Source: Ectopseudomonas chengduensis (lineage in GTDB: Bacteria > Pseudomonadota > Gammaproteobacteria > Pseudomonadales > Pseudomonadaceae). From it: a DNA stretch of 64,000 nucleotides. The position numbers and the translations under genes are program-made. The stretch is from positions 62,001 through 126,000 of the forward strand of contig NZ_FMZQ01000015.1 of assembly GCF_900102635.1 (NCBI RefSeq). The letters run 5' to 3'. Under the pieces are notes generated by a model. The model did not search any database and was not told the DNA's origin. It saw only the letters and a program-made list of their open reading frames with translations. Positions 15,707 to 24,600 of the stretch are shown here, piece by piece. Every line of letters starts with the position of its first letter. The first letter of the stretch is position 1.

Positions 15707-16423
15707 TCACAGGAGCATGACAATCGCCAGAGGCAACAGCACGGCGGTGATCACCCCCATCAGACTCATCGCCAATGCCGCGAAGGCACCGCACTCATCG
15801 CTCTCCTGCAGTGCTCGCGCCGTACCCACGGCATGCGCAGTGATGCCCAGCGCCATACCCTGCGCCGCCGGATGATGAACCCTGCACAGACGCAGAATGG
15901 ACGGCCCGACGATGGCACCGATAACCCCGGTGATCATCACGAACACCGCCGCCAGCGCCGCGATACCGCCGATCTGATCAGCCACCAGCATGGCGATAGG
16001 CGAGGTCACCGACTTGGGCGCCATGCTCATCAGCATCACTCGCTCAGCACCGAACAACCAGGCCAGCCCTGCCCCAAGAACGGTGGCGAAGGTGCCGGCA
16101 ACCAGCAAGGTCAGAATGATCGGCCAGAACAGCTGACGAATCCGCCGCAGGTTGAGATACAGCGGCACCGCCAAGGCCACGGTGGCCGGGCCGAGCAGCA
16201 GGGTCAGCGCCGCGACGCTGCTCCGGTATTCGGCGAAACTCAGACCGCACAGCAGCAGGATGCCGATAACCGTGAGCATAGATACCAGCACCGGCTGCAG
16301 GAATACCCAGCGAGTACGCTCATAGGCGGCCATGGCCAGCTGGTAGGCGCCCAGGGTGATGCCGATGCCGAACAGTGGGTGATGGGTCAGCGCCTGCCAG
16401 GCGCCCTGCCAATCGGGACTCAT
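15707..16423 (-). CDS. lrgB: LrgB-family membrane protein (murein hydrolase export regulator)
   Basis: The 238-residue integral membrane protein of the LrgB/CidB family contains LGPATVALAVPLYLN and the conserved MAPKSVTSPIAM and GITAHAVGTARAL blocks. Partners of LrgA/CidA, such proteins affect autolysis or small organic acid transport. The start at 16423 is chosen because it overlaps the lrgA stop by 4 bp and begins the family's N-terminal helix; the open frame continues upstream only as an out-of-frame reading of lrgA. Confidence 0.9.
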   Translation of the reverse strand: MSPDWQGAWQALTHHPLFGIGITLGAYQLAMAAYERTRWVFLQPVLVSMLTVIGILLLCGLSFAEYRSSVAALTLLLGPATVALAVPLYLNLRRIRQLFWPIILTLLVAGTFATVLGAGLAWLFGAERVMLMSMAPKSVTSPIAMLVADQIGGIAALAAVFVMITGVIGAIVGPSILRLCRVHHPAAQGMALGITAHAVGTARALQESDECGAFAALAMSLMGVITAVLLPLAIVMLL

Positions 16424-16779
16424 ACGTCCTCCCGGCGCTGCTGGCGCTCGATCAGTTTCTGCATCAGCCAGCCGGCGAAGGCCAGCGATACCAGCAGCGA
16501 CAGCACCAGCGCGCCGACCACGGCCCAGAAATCCGCGGCGATATCGCTGGCATAGGCCATCACACCCACGGCGGGCGGCACCAGAATCAGCGGCAGGTAT
16601 TTGAGCAGGCTGCTGGACGCAACGCTCAGCGGCTCGCCCACCTCGCCGCGCAGCATGAGAAAAACGAACAACAGCAGCATGCCGATGATCGGCCCTGGCA
16701 ACATCGGTAACAGCAGGACGTTGAGAACGGTACCCAGCAACTGGCACAACACCAGCCAGGAAAGGCCGCGAAGCAGCAT
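16420..16779 (-). CDS. lrgA: CidA/LrgA-family holin-like protein
   Basis: The 119-residue protein has four hydrophobic helices and the CidA/LrgA signature LPGPIIGMLLLF near residues 27-38, with LKYLPLILVPPAVGVM in the second half. It is translated just ahead of lrgB with a 4-bp overlap, the standard two-gene operon. The family is linked to control of murein hydrolases or pyruvate/overflow metabolite export. Confidence 0.9.
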   Translation of the reverse strand: MLLRGLSWLVLCQLLGTVLNVLLLPMLPGPIIGMLLLFVFLMLRGEVGEPLSVASSSLLKYLPLILVPPAVGVMAYASDIAADFWAVVGALVLSLLVSLAFAGWLMQKLIERQQRREDV

Positions 16780-16827
16780 GTTTGAGGTCTCCAGAAGACG
16801 AGCGATGGCCGTATTTCCGCTCGCGAG

Positions 16828-16982
16828 TAGGCCGTTGAAAAACGTAGGCGAGGCAGTCAGTGCAACACCGATGGCGGCCCCGCAAAAACAGGCAAAAAAG
16901 CGGAGTTTACGAGCTGTAAATGAGAATGTTGAGCCTGTTTTTAACGCAGCAATGACAACACAGGTAGTTTTTCAGCGGCCTA
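16828..16982. repeat. MITE-like 155-bp palindromic element
   Basis: The ends are inverted repeats starting TAGGCCGTTGAAAAAC (16828-16843) and, reading back from 16982, TAGGCCGCTGAAAAAC: 15 of 16 bases match. A nested inner stem AAAAACAGGC/GCCTGTTTTT and a central TTTAC/GTAAA hairpin fill the middle. There is no coding capacity. This looks like a miniature inverted-repeat transposable element, lying in the 400-bp gap between lrgA and the next gene. The rest of that gap (16983-17180) shows nothing else. Confidence 0.65.
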
Positions 16983-17180
16983 CCAGAGGGGATTCCGGGC
17001 ATCTATTGAGGCATGTCGGCCATTATAGGCGCGCTGGCCTCTGTATTGCTTCGTCAGGCTGGCCTATGCCGCGTCATTCATTACGCCAAGGCAGGCTTGA
17101 CCCGCTGCCGGACCCGTGATGATCTAGGCCGCAACGGTTCACGCACACAAGAAAAACACCCGCGTCCTCAAGGAGGAACT

Positions 17181-17636
17181 ATGCCGTTCGTACCCGTAGC
17201 AGAGCTCAAGGACTATGTTGGCAAGGAACTCGGCAAGTCCGAGTGGCTGACCATCGACCAGCAGCGCATCAATCAGTTCGCCGAGTGCACCGGCGACCAC
17301 CAGTTCATCCACGTCGACCCGGAAAAAGCCAAGCTGACCCCCTTCGGCACCACCATCGCCCACGGTTTCCTGTCGTTATCGCTGGTGCCGATGCTGATGG
17401 AAAAGATCATGATCATGCCGCAGGGCCTGAAGATGGCGGTGAACTACGGTCTCGACAGCGTGCGTTTCATCCAGCCGGTCAAGGTCGACTCCAAGGTGCG
17501 CCTGGTGGTGACGCTGACCGACGCTACCGAGAAGAACCCCGGCCAGTGGCTGCTCAAGGCCCGCGCCGTACTGGAGATCGAAGGCCAGGAGAAGCCGGCC
17601 TATATTGCCGAACCCTTGACCCTCTGCTTCGTCTGA
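17181..17636 (+). CDS. MaoC-like (R)-hydratase/dehydratase
   Basis: The 151-residue hot-dog-fold protein has the hydratase region FAECTGDHQFIHVDPEKA near residues 33-50, where the catalytic Asp and His are retained in GDHQFIHVD, and FGTTIAHGFLSLSL next. Such enzymes hydrate enoyl-CoA in fatty acid or PHA metabolism. The start ATG at 17181 is fixed by the strong ribosome site AAGGAGG. It stands alone; a hairpin (17654-17674) follows the stop. Confidence 0.85.
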   Translation: MPFVPVAELKDYVGKELGKSEWLTIDQQRINQFAECTGDHQFIHVDPEKAKLTPFGTTIAHGFLSLSLVPMLMEKIMIMPQGLKMAVNYGLDSVRFIQPVKVDSKVRLVVTLTDATEKNPGQWLLKARAVLEIEGQEKPAYIAEPLTLCFV

Positions 17637-17771
17637 CCCCTGCCTGTTCCCGCTTCCGGCGTCAGCTGCCGGAACGGGAGCGTTCTCACATCAGCAAAGC
17701 GTGCGACTCGGCAACGCAAGCGTCCAGGCTTGCGGCATACTGCGGACAAAGCACCGACCTGGACGTCCCTC

Positions 17772-19496
17772 ATGAATCCCCTTGCCCTGCGCTTGCTGCC
17801 TCTTTGCCTGTCTCTGCTGCTCGCCGGTTGCGACGAAGCACGCCCGCTGCTGCCGGCCAATGCCACCCTGCCGGATGGTGGCCAGTATCGCGGCGAGATA
17901 GTCGACGGTCTGTTGCAAGGGCCGGGACGCCTGGACTACCGCAACGGCAGCTGGTTCGTCGGCCAATTCAAGGACGGCATGCTCGAAGGCAGCGGTGAAT
18001 GGCAAGGCCCGGGTGGTGAGCACTATCTGGGCGAGTTCCACGAAGGCATGTTCCATGGCCAGGGCACCCTGACCTACAGCGATGGCAGCCGCTACCAGGG
18101 CGGTTTCGAACGCAATCGCTTCAGCGGCGTCGGCCTGCTGGAACAGGGCGGCCAGCGCTACCAGGGTGAATTTCTCAACGACCGCTTCCATGGCCTGGGC
18201 AAACTGGAGATGGCCGACGGCAGCAGCTTCCAGGGCCAGTTCGTCAACGGTCAGCCAGAGGGCCAGGGCGTGCGCAGCGACGCCTACGGCAACCAGTACA
18301 GCGGCGTGTTCGCCCAAGGGCTGCTCAGCGGCCAGGGCAGTTATCAGAATGCCGATGGCGACAACTACAGCGGCGGCTTCCAGAATGACGAATTCCACGG
18401 CAAGGGCCGCTACCAGAGCGCCAGCGGCGAAACCTGGGCCGGGGAGTTCATCGAGGGCGTGATGCAGGGCCCCGGTGAATATACCGACGGCGCCGGCACC
18501 CGCTACCTTGGCGAGTTCGCCGACTGGCAGTATGAAGGTGAAGGCCTGCTCACGCTGAGCGATGGCAGCGCCTACCGGGGCCGCTTCTCGGCTGGCGAGT
18601 ACAGCGGTACAGGCACCCTGACCCTGGCCGATGGCAGTCGCCAGTCCGGCACCTGGCAACGCGGCCGCCTGGTACGTGACGATCAGGGCCAGGTGCTGCC
18701 CGATAGCCTCGAGCTGGGCCTGCTGCAACAAGGGCATCTGCTCGATGAAGCCATCGCCGCGATTCCAGCCTCGACACCGGCGCGCGAGCTGTATGCGCTA
18801 ACCCTGGCCGGCGACGGCAAGCAAAGCGTATTCATGCGCGAAGCCGACTACGTCAGCCGGCTGATGCGCGAGCGCTTTGGCGCCCATGGCAGCATCAGCC
18901 TGATCAACCACCGCGACCATCTCGCCGACCGCCCACTGGCCACCCGCGAGAATCTCACCCGCGTGGTGCAGGCGCTGGCCGCACGCAGTGGCGAAGAAGA
19001 CCTGATCTTCATCTATCTGACCAGCCACGGCTCGCGCCGTCACGAGCTCAATCTCGACCAGCCGCGCCTGCAACTGGCCGACCTGCCCGCCAGCGAGCTG
19101 GCTGCCCTGCTCGCTCCACTCAAGCAGCGCAACAAGGTGGTGGTGATCTCCGCCTGCTATTCCGGCGGTTTCATCCCGCCGCTGAAAGACGAAAAGACCC
19201 TGGTGATGACCGCCGCACGTGCCGACCGGGTGTCCTTCGGCTGCAGTGAAGAGAACGACTTCACCTACTTCGGCCGCGCCCTGTTCGCCGAGGCGCTGGG
19301 CGAAACCGACAACCTCGAGCGGGCCTTCGAGCTGGCCAAGGAACGCGTCGCCGAGCGAGAGCAGAGCGACGGCTTCGAACCTTCCGAACCGCAGATCTGG
19401 GCGCCACGCGGCGTACTCCAGCACTGGCGCAACCTGCGCCAGAGCCAGGCCGAGCGTGCGCTCAGTGCCGTGGCCAGTGGTCCGGCAAAGGACTAA
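17772..19496 (+). CDS. MORN-repeat lipoprotein with C-terminal caspase-like C13 peptidase domain
   Basis: The 574-residue protein begins with a lipoprotein signal (LPLCLSLLLAGC, lipobox LAGC) and then at least ten MORN repeats (e.g. YLGEFHEGMFHGQG, YQGEFLNDRFHGLG) up to about residue 300. The C-terminal 230 residues are a legumain/C13 caspase-fold domain with catalytic His in LTSHGSRRHE and Cys in VVISACYSGGF. It should be anchored in an envelope membrane facing the periplasm, with the MORN part as scaffold. Start 17772 is chosen because the signal peptide begins there. No neighbouring partner is obvious. Confidence 0.88.
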   Translation: MNPLALRLLPLCLSLLLAGCDEARPLLPANATLPDGGQYRGEIVDGLLQGPGRLDYRNGSWFVGQFKDGMLEGSGEWQGPGGEHYLGEFHEGMFHGQGTLTYSDGSRYQGGFERNRFSGVGLLEQGGQRYQGEFLNDRFHGLGKLEMADGSSFQGQFVNGQPEGQGVRSDAYGNQYSGVFAQGLLSGQGSYQNADGDNYSGGFQNDEFHGKGRYQSASGETWAGEFIEGVMQGPGEYTDGAGTRYLGEFADWQYEGEGLLTLSDGSAYRGRFSAGEYSGTGTLTLADGSRQSGTWQRGRLVRDDQGQVLPDSLELGLLQQGHLLDEAIAAIPASTPARELYALTLAGDGKQSVFMREADYVSRLMRERFGAHGSISLINHRDHLADRPLATRENLTRVVQALAARSGEEDLIFIYLTSHGSRRHELNLDQPRLQLADLPASELAALLAPLKQRNKVVVISACYSGGFIPPLKDEKTLVMTAARADRVSFGCSEENDFTYFGRALFAEALGETDNLERAFELAKERVAEREQSDGFEPSEPQIWAPRGVLQHWRNLRQSQAERALSAVASGPAKD

Positions 19497-19526
19497 GCTG
19501 AACTGTAACGGACAAGAGACAACCGC

Positions 19527-20168
19527 ATGTACCTGACCCCGCAGCACATCCTTATCGCCGGCGCCACCGGACTCACCGGTGAACACCTGCTCGACCGCCT
19601 GCTCAGCGAGCCGACGGTCGCCCGCGTGCTGGCGCCTACGCGCCGCCCATTGGCCGCGCACCCGCACCTGGAAAACCCGGTGGGCGACCTGCAAGCGCTG
19701 CTGCCGCAGCTGTCCGGCCAGGTCGATACCGCTTTCTGCTGCCTGGGCAGCACCATCAAGCAGGCCGGCTCGCAGGAAGCCTTCCGTGCCGTCGATCATG
19801 ACCTGGTACTGGCCTTCGCTCGGCGCGCTCGCGAGCTGGGCGCACGGCATCTGGTGGTGATCAGCGCCCTCGGTGCCAACCCCGGATCAAAGGTGTTCTA
19901 CAACCGCGTCAAAGGCGAGACCGAAGAGGCGCTGAAGGCCATGGACTGGCCGCAACTGACCATCGCTCGCCCGTCGCTGCTGCTCGGCGCGCGGCACGAA
20001 TTTCGTCTCGGCGAGCGCCTCGCAGCCCCGTTGCTGCGCTGGCTACCGGGCAAGTATCGCGGCATCGACGCCTGCGCCCTGGCCCGTGCCCTGTGGCGCC
20101 TGGCCCTGGAAGAGGAAGACGGCGTACGCGTGATAGAGTCTTCCGACCTGCGCCGGCTTGGGCGCTGA
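19527..20168 (+). CDS. NAD(P)H-binding Rossmann-fold oxidoreductase (NmrA/HTATIP2-like)
   Basis: The 213-residue protein has an N-terminal dinucleotide-binding glycine motif (IAGATGLTGEHLL) and a YNRVKGETEEAL segment holding the SDR-like tyrosine/lysine pair (Y-N-R-V-K). It is of the small atypical SDR type found widely in pseudomonads; the substrate is unknown. It starts 30 bp after the preceding gene and is followed closely by two more genes on the same strand, so it may share their transcript. Confidence 0.8.
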   Translation: MYLTPQHILIAGATGLTGEHLLDRLLSEPTVARVLAPTRRPLAAHPHLENPVGDLQALLPQLSGQVDTAFCCLGSTIKQAGSQEAFRAVDHDLVLAFARRARELGARHLVVISALGANPGSKVFYNRVKGETEEALKAMDWPQLTIARPSLLLGARHEFRLGERLAAPLLRWLPGKYRGIDACALARALWRLALEEEDGVRVIESSDLRRLGR

Positions 20169-20184
20169 TACCGTGGATGAAACG

Positions 20185-20529
20185 ATGAAACCCACAAGCC
20201 TGATCGAGGCCCTGCAAGACGCCGACATGCTCGAGATCGACGGTCTGTATGCCTGGCAGTTCGACCTCGACACCGAATTGCTGGCGCAGATCAGCGCCGG
20301 CACGGCTGGCAGTGACAGCGCCGCCAAACCCCTGTTGCAAGTACATTGCATAGACGGCCGTGAACGCCGCCTGTGGAAGTTTTCCCTGGCTTCGGTGCAG
20401 GCCGCGCGTTACAGCGAAGCGGACGACAGCTGGCTGATCGAGGGCAGCGAAGTCAGCCACAGCCTCAAGTGCTTCGCTGCCTATCGCGGTGACAACGATG
20501 ACGGCGACGACGAGCAAGACGAAGCCTGA
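20185..20529 (+). CDS. Conserved hypothetical protein
   Basis: The 114-residue acidic protein has no domain I recognise. It contains DGLYAWQFDL and ERRLWKFSLASVQAAR, and ends with a run of aspartate/glutamate (DNDDGDDEQDEA). It is in a tight row with the oxidoreductase upstream and a methyltransferase 3 bp downstream. A GTG at 20173 is an alternative start. No signal peptide. Confidence 0.7.
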   Translation: MKPTSLIEALQDADMLEIDGLYAWQFDLDTELLAQISAGTAGSDSAAKPLLQVHCIDGRERRLWKFSLASVQAARYSEADDSWLIEGSEVSHSLKCFAAYRGDNDDGDDEQDEA

Positions 20530-20532
20530 ACC

Positions 20533-21144
20533 ATGAGCCTCTATGACCGCCACGTGCTGCCGTATCTGATCGATTTCGCCTGCGGCATGGGCGCGGTCAT
20601 GAAAGCCCGCTCACAGATCGTGCCGCTGGCCAGGGGGCGAGTACTGGAGATCGGCATCGGCAGTGGCCTCAACCTGAGCTTCTACGATCCGCAGCGGGTC
20701 GAGGTGATCGTTGGCGTCGACCCGTCCGCCGACATGCAGCGCCTGGCCCGTGAACGCGCCGCGCGCTGCCAGGTGCCGGTGGAAATGATCGCCCTGGAGC
20801 TGGGGCAGATTCAGGCTGAGGACGCCAGCTTCGACGACATCGTCTGCACCTTCACCCTGTGCACCATCCCCGATGCGCTGGCCGCACTCAGGGAAATGCG
20901 CCGGGTGCTGAAAGCCGGTGGTCGTCTGTTGTTCTGCGAACATGGCCTGGCGCCGGATCTGCCTGTGGTGCGCTGGCAGAAACGCCTGACGCCGCTGTGG
21001 AAACCGCTGGCCGGCGGCTGCCATCTGGATCGCGACATACCCGCGCTGATCGAGGCCGGGGGCTTTCATATCCGCCAGCTGGATACCGGCTACCTGAAAG
21101 GCCCCAGACCCATGACCCACGTCTATCGCGGCTGGGCCGACTGA
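20533..21144 (+). CDS. Class I SAM-dependent methyltransferase
   Basis: The 203-residue protein has the SAM-binding motif I as VLEIGIGSGLNLSFY (residues about 37-51), the acidic residue at the end of strand 2 in VGVDPSADM, and motif IV-like DDIVCTFTLCTIPD. It is of the UbiE/Methyltransf_11 type. The substrate is unknown. It is 3 bp downstream of the previous gene. Confidence 0.85.
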   Translation: MSLYDRHVLPYLIDFACGMGAVMKARSQIVPLARGRVLEIGIGSGLNLSFYDPQRVEVIVGVDPSADMQRLARERAARCQVPVEMIALELGQIQAEDASFDDIVCTFTLCTIPDALAALREMRRVLKAGGRLLFCEHGLAPDLPVVRWQKRLTPLWKPLAGGCHLDRDIPALIEAGGFHIRQLDTGYLKGPRPMTHVYRGWAD

Positions 21145-21213
21145 GCACCGCACTGGGCTCGCATACTCGGTATAGGCGGCCATACTGCAGAACAGGCTGC
21201 TGGAACTCTGCCC

Positions 21214-23823
21214 ATGGAAGTCGACCCGCGCATGAAGCCCCTCTTTTCACCCCGCCTCGTTAACCTGCTGCTGTGTCTGTGCCTGCTGGGCTGCGCCTGG
21301 AGCACCGCCGCAGAGGCACGCATGGTCAGGGTCGGCGTGTACGCCAACGAGCCAAAGATCTTTGCCGATGCCAACGCACAGCCATCGGGCATTCTCGGTG
21401 AACTGCTGCAGGCCATTGCCAATGAGGAACGCTGGCAGCTGCAGACAGTGCCCTGCGCCTGGCAGCAATGCCTGCAACTGCTGCAGGACGGCGAGATCGA
21501 TCTGCTGCCAGACGTCGCCTTCAGCGAGGAGCGGGCACAACTGATGGACTTCCACCAGGTGCCTTCGCTATTCAGCTGGTCACAGCTGTACAGCCACGAA
21601 GAGCTGCGCCTGCGGAGCGTGCTCGACCTGCGCGGCCTGCGTATCGCAGCGTTGGAGGGGTCGATTCAGTTCAAGTATCTGCAGAGCCTGCTCGACAGCT
21701 TTGGCCTGCAGGCACAGATGATTCCGCTCAGCGACCTGAGCCAGGGCTTTGCCATGGTGCTTGCCGAGCAGGCCGATGCAGTAGTGGCCAATCATCTGTT
21801 CGGTGACTATCACGCCGCCAGCTACCGCCTGAGCGCAACACCGATCATGTTCCAGCCTGCACAGCTGTTCTACGCCACGCGCAAAGGTACCAACGGCGAG
21901 CTGCTCAGTGCCATCGACCAGCACCTGCAAAATTGGCAATCAGCGCCTGGCTCTATCTACTTTCAGGTGCTGCAGCGCTGGAGCGGAGCGCCTCAGCAGC
22001 GCAGCGTGCCCGTCCTGTTCTGGTGGGGCTTGGCGCTGCTCGCCGCACTGCTGGCGCTGGCCATTGGCGGCAGCCTGCTGTTACGCCGCCAGGTCGCGGA
22101 CAAGACCCGACACCTCAAGACCAGCGAAGCGCGCCTCAATACCATCCTCGACAGCGTCGAGGCGCATATCTACATCAAGGACCCGCAACTGCGTTATCAG
22201 TACGTCAATCGCAAGGTTTGCGAGCTGTTCGGACGCAGCGCCGAACAGGTCATCGGTCATAGCGATGCCGACTTCTTCGACAGTGACACGGCACAAGCAC
22301 TGGGCATCAACGACCGACGCGTACTGGCTGGCGAGCGCATCGAGAGCGAGGAAACCAACCGTGATCGCTACGGCCGTAACGAGCGCACCTACTTTTCGGT
22401 GAAGCTGCCGCTGCGTGCCGCCGATGGCAGCATCTACGCCCTGTGCGGCATTTCCACCGACATCACCGAGCACAAGAAGAACCTCGAACAGATCCATCAA
22501 CTCGCCTATTACGACGCGCTCACCGGTCTGCCCAATCGCCGCCTGCTGCTCGAACACCTGCAGTTCGCCCTGGCCCGCAGCGCACGCAGTCGACGTGAGG
22601 GCGCGCTGCTGTTCATCGATCTGGACAATTTCAAGCAGCTCAATGACACCCTCGGCCACGACATGGGCGATCTGCTGCTGCAACAGGTCAGCGAGCGCCT
22701 GCTCAATCAGGTGCGCCTCGAAGACAGCCTGTCGCGCCTCGGCGGCGATGAGTTCGTATTGATACTGGAGAACCTCGAGCCTGAGCCTCAGGCTGCCATC
22801 GCCACCATCGAGCATGTCGCGGAAAAGCTGCTGCGCGCTCTGGCTACCCCGTTCGAGCTGCCCGGCTATAGCCACAGCGGCAGCGCCAGCATCGGTGTAG
22901 CGCTGTTCTCGCAACCGCACGACAAGCCCGAGGAACTGCTCAAGCACGCCGACCTGGCCATGTATGAAGCCAAGGCAGCCGGGCGCAATACCCTGTGTTT
23001 CTTCGACCCGCGCATGCAGCAGGCGCTGGCCGCCCGCGCCACATTGGAGCACGAGCTGCGCCGCGCCCTGAGCGAGGGTCAGTTGCTTCTGCACTACCAG
23101 CCGCAGGTGGATGACCGGGGTGAGCTGTTCGGCGCCGAGGCGCTGGTGCGCTGGCAGCACCCGCAGCGCGGTCTGGTGCCGCCTGGCGAGTTCATTCCGC
23201 TGGCGGAAAGTACCGGGCTGATCCTGCCCATGGGCCGCTGGATCCTGCACACGGCCTGTCAGCAACTCGCCTCATGGGCCAATGACCCGCAGCGCGCCGA
23301 GCTGACCGTGGCGATCAACGTCAGCGCCCGCCAATTTCATCATCCGGACTTCGTCACCGACGTGCTCAGCGCGCTGCAGAAGACCGGAGCCAACCCGCAC
23401 AAGCTGGAGCTGGAGCTGACCGAGAGCCAGCTGGTGCAGGACATCGAAGCGCTGATCAACAAGATGGGCCAGCTCAGAGCCCGCGGCGTGCGTTTCTCGC
23501 TGGACGACTTCGGCACCGGCTACTCATCGCTCAGCTACCTGAAACGCCTGCCACTCGACCAGTTGAAGATCGACCGCAGCTTCGTTCGCGACCTGCTCGA
23601 CAATGCCAGCGATACCGCCATCGTGCGGACCATTCTCGCTCTGGGGCAGGCGCTGGAGTTGCGCGTCATCGCCGAAGGCGTAGAGAGCCAGGCACAGCGC
23701 GATGCTCTGCTACGCCTGGGCTGTCACCACTTCCAGGGCTACCTGTATGGCGTCCCGCAGCCGGCCGAACAGATCGGCGTCTACGGTCGAGCCACCCTCG
23801 ACCTGCAGCAGGGCTCAGCCTGA
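21214..23823 (+). CDS. Membrane sensor with periplasmic solute-binding, PAS, GGDEF and EAL domains
   Basis: The 869-residue protein is a cyclic-di-GMP signalling enzyme. It has a signal segment, a periplasmic family-3 solute-binding-like domain (about residues 37-255), a transmembrane helix (FWWGLALLAALLALAIGG, about 270-287), a PAS domain (about 305-420), a GGDEF domain with intact LGGDEFVLIL and an EAL domain with AEALVRW and DDFGTGYSSL. Both output motifs look intact, so it may both make and break c-di-GMP or favour one. An ATG at 21232 is an alternative start. The ligand is unknown. Confidence 0.92.
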   Translation: MEVDPRMKPLFSPRLVNLLLCLCLLGCAWSTAAEARMVRVGVYANEPKIFADANAQPSGILGELLQAIANEERWQLQTVPCAWQQCLQLLQDGEIDLLPDVAFSEERAQLMDFHQVPSLFSWSQLYSHEELRLRSVLDLRGLRIAALEGSIQFKYLQSLLDSFGLQAQMIPLSDLSQGFAMVLAEQADAVVANHLFGDYHAASYRLSATPIMFQPAQLFYATRKGTNGELLSAIDQHLQNWQSAPGSIYFQVLQRWSGAPQQRSVPVLFWWGLALLAALLALAIGGSLLLRRQVADKTRHLKTSEARLNTILDSVEAHIYIKDPQLRYQYVNRKVCELFGRSAEQVIGHSDADFFDSDTAQALGINDRRVLAGERIESEETNRDRYGRNERTYFSVKLPLRAADGSIYALCGISTDITEHKKNLEQIHQLAYYDALTGLPNRRLLLEHLQFALARSARSRREGALLFIDLDNFKQLNDTLGHDMGDLLLQQVSERLLNQVRLEDSLSRLGGDEFVLILENLEPEPQAAIATIEHVAEKLLRALATPFELPGYSHSGSASIGVALFSQPHDKPEELLKHADLAMYEAKAAGRNTLCFFDPRMQQALAARATLEHELRRALSEGQLLLHYQPQVDDRGELFGAEALVRWQHPQRGLVPPGEFIPLAESTGLILPMGRWILHTACQQLASWANDPQRAELTVAINVSARQFHHPDFVTDVLSALQKTGANPHKLELELTESQLVQDIEALINKMGQLRARGVRFSLDDFGTGYSSLSYLKRLPLDQLKIDRSFVRDLLDNASDTAIVRTILALGQALELRVIAEGVESQAQRDALLRLGCHHFQGYLYGVPQPAEQIGVYGRATLDLQQGSA

Positions 23824-23827
23824 AGAC

Positions 23828-24464
23828 TCAGGCGCGCGCAGGCTCACGCAACGCCAGGCTGTCCACCAGACCGGCGGCGATGGCCATACCCACCAGCTCG
23901 GCCAGCGTCTCGGCCTGCATGCGCTTCATCACCCGTGAGCGATAGAGGTCGACGGTTTTCACGCTGATATCCAGCTGCTCGGCGACTTCACGGTTGGTAT
24001 AGCCGCGCACCAATGGCAACAGCACGTCACGCTCACGTGGGGTGAGTTGATCGAGCCGCGCCTGTACCTCGGCCAGACGCGGATCGCGCCTGGTTACAGG
24101 CTTACGGCGCTCCAGCGCCTGCTGCACGCTGTCGAGCAGCAGTTGCTCGTTGTAGGGCTTCTCGATGAAATCCACCGCGCCGGCCTTGAAAGCGCACCAC
24201 GATGGGCACGTCGGCGTGACCGCTGACGAAAATAATCGGCAGGTCGATACCGCGCACGCGCATCTCCTCCTGCACGTTCAGGCCCCCCATGCCCGGCATG
24301 CGCACATCGAGCAGCACGCAGGCATTGGCCGCCGGGTCGCAGGCCTCGAGAAAGGCACGACCGCTGGTAAACGGCACACCCTTGAGGCCTACCGACTCCA
24401 GCAGCCAGAGGGTCGAGTCGAGCATGCCCTGGTCGTCATCGACCACATAAACCAGTTGTTGCAT
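23828..24464 (-). pseudogene. FixJ/NarL-type response regulator, frameshifted
   Basis: The N-terminal half (from 24464) is a receiver domain with VVDDDQG, phospho-acceptor Asp in VLLDVRMPGMGG, and VSGHADVPIVVR. The C-terminal half (to 23828) has DFIEKPYNEQLLLDSV and a LuxR helix-turn-helix (LTPRERDVLLPLVRGYTNREVA). The two halves are in different frames; restoring two bases (one GC dinucleotide) near 24192-24195 in the GC-repeat AGCGC would yield VRAFKAGAVDFIEKP. It is either a real inactivating deletion or a sequencing error. Its partner kinase lies just upstream. Confidence 0.85.
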
Positions 24465-24568
24465 CCCTGTGCTGCTCCTCTTGTTGTTATCAGTGACTTG
24501 GCCGCTCGTAGGGCGGACTCAGGAGCGCCAGCGAACAGTCCGCCGATTCGCGTCGCGCCACGAGTCCT

Positions 24569-24597
24569 GATCGCCGGCAAGCCGGCTCCTACAGATC
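24569..24597. repeat. REP-type palindrome
   Basis: The sequence GCCGGCAAGCCGGCTCCTAC is the common pseudomonad REP form, lying in the 136-bp gap between the regulator and the kinase gene. A degenerate GTAGGGCGGA-type palindrome precedes it at about 24508-24545. Confidence 0.6.
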
Positions 24598-24600
24598 AAC

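Noticed and set aside
15707..16885. Extension of LrgB to 392 residues
   Set aside because: The additional N-terminal part reads lrgA in another frame; the family start at 16423 with a 4-bp overlap is clearly better.
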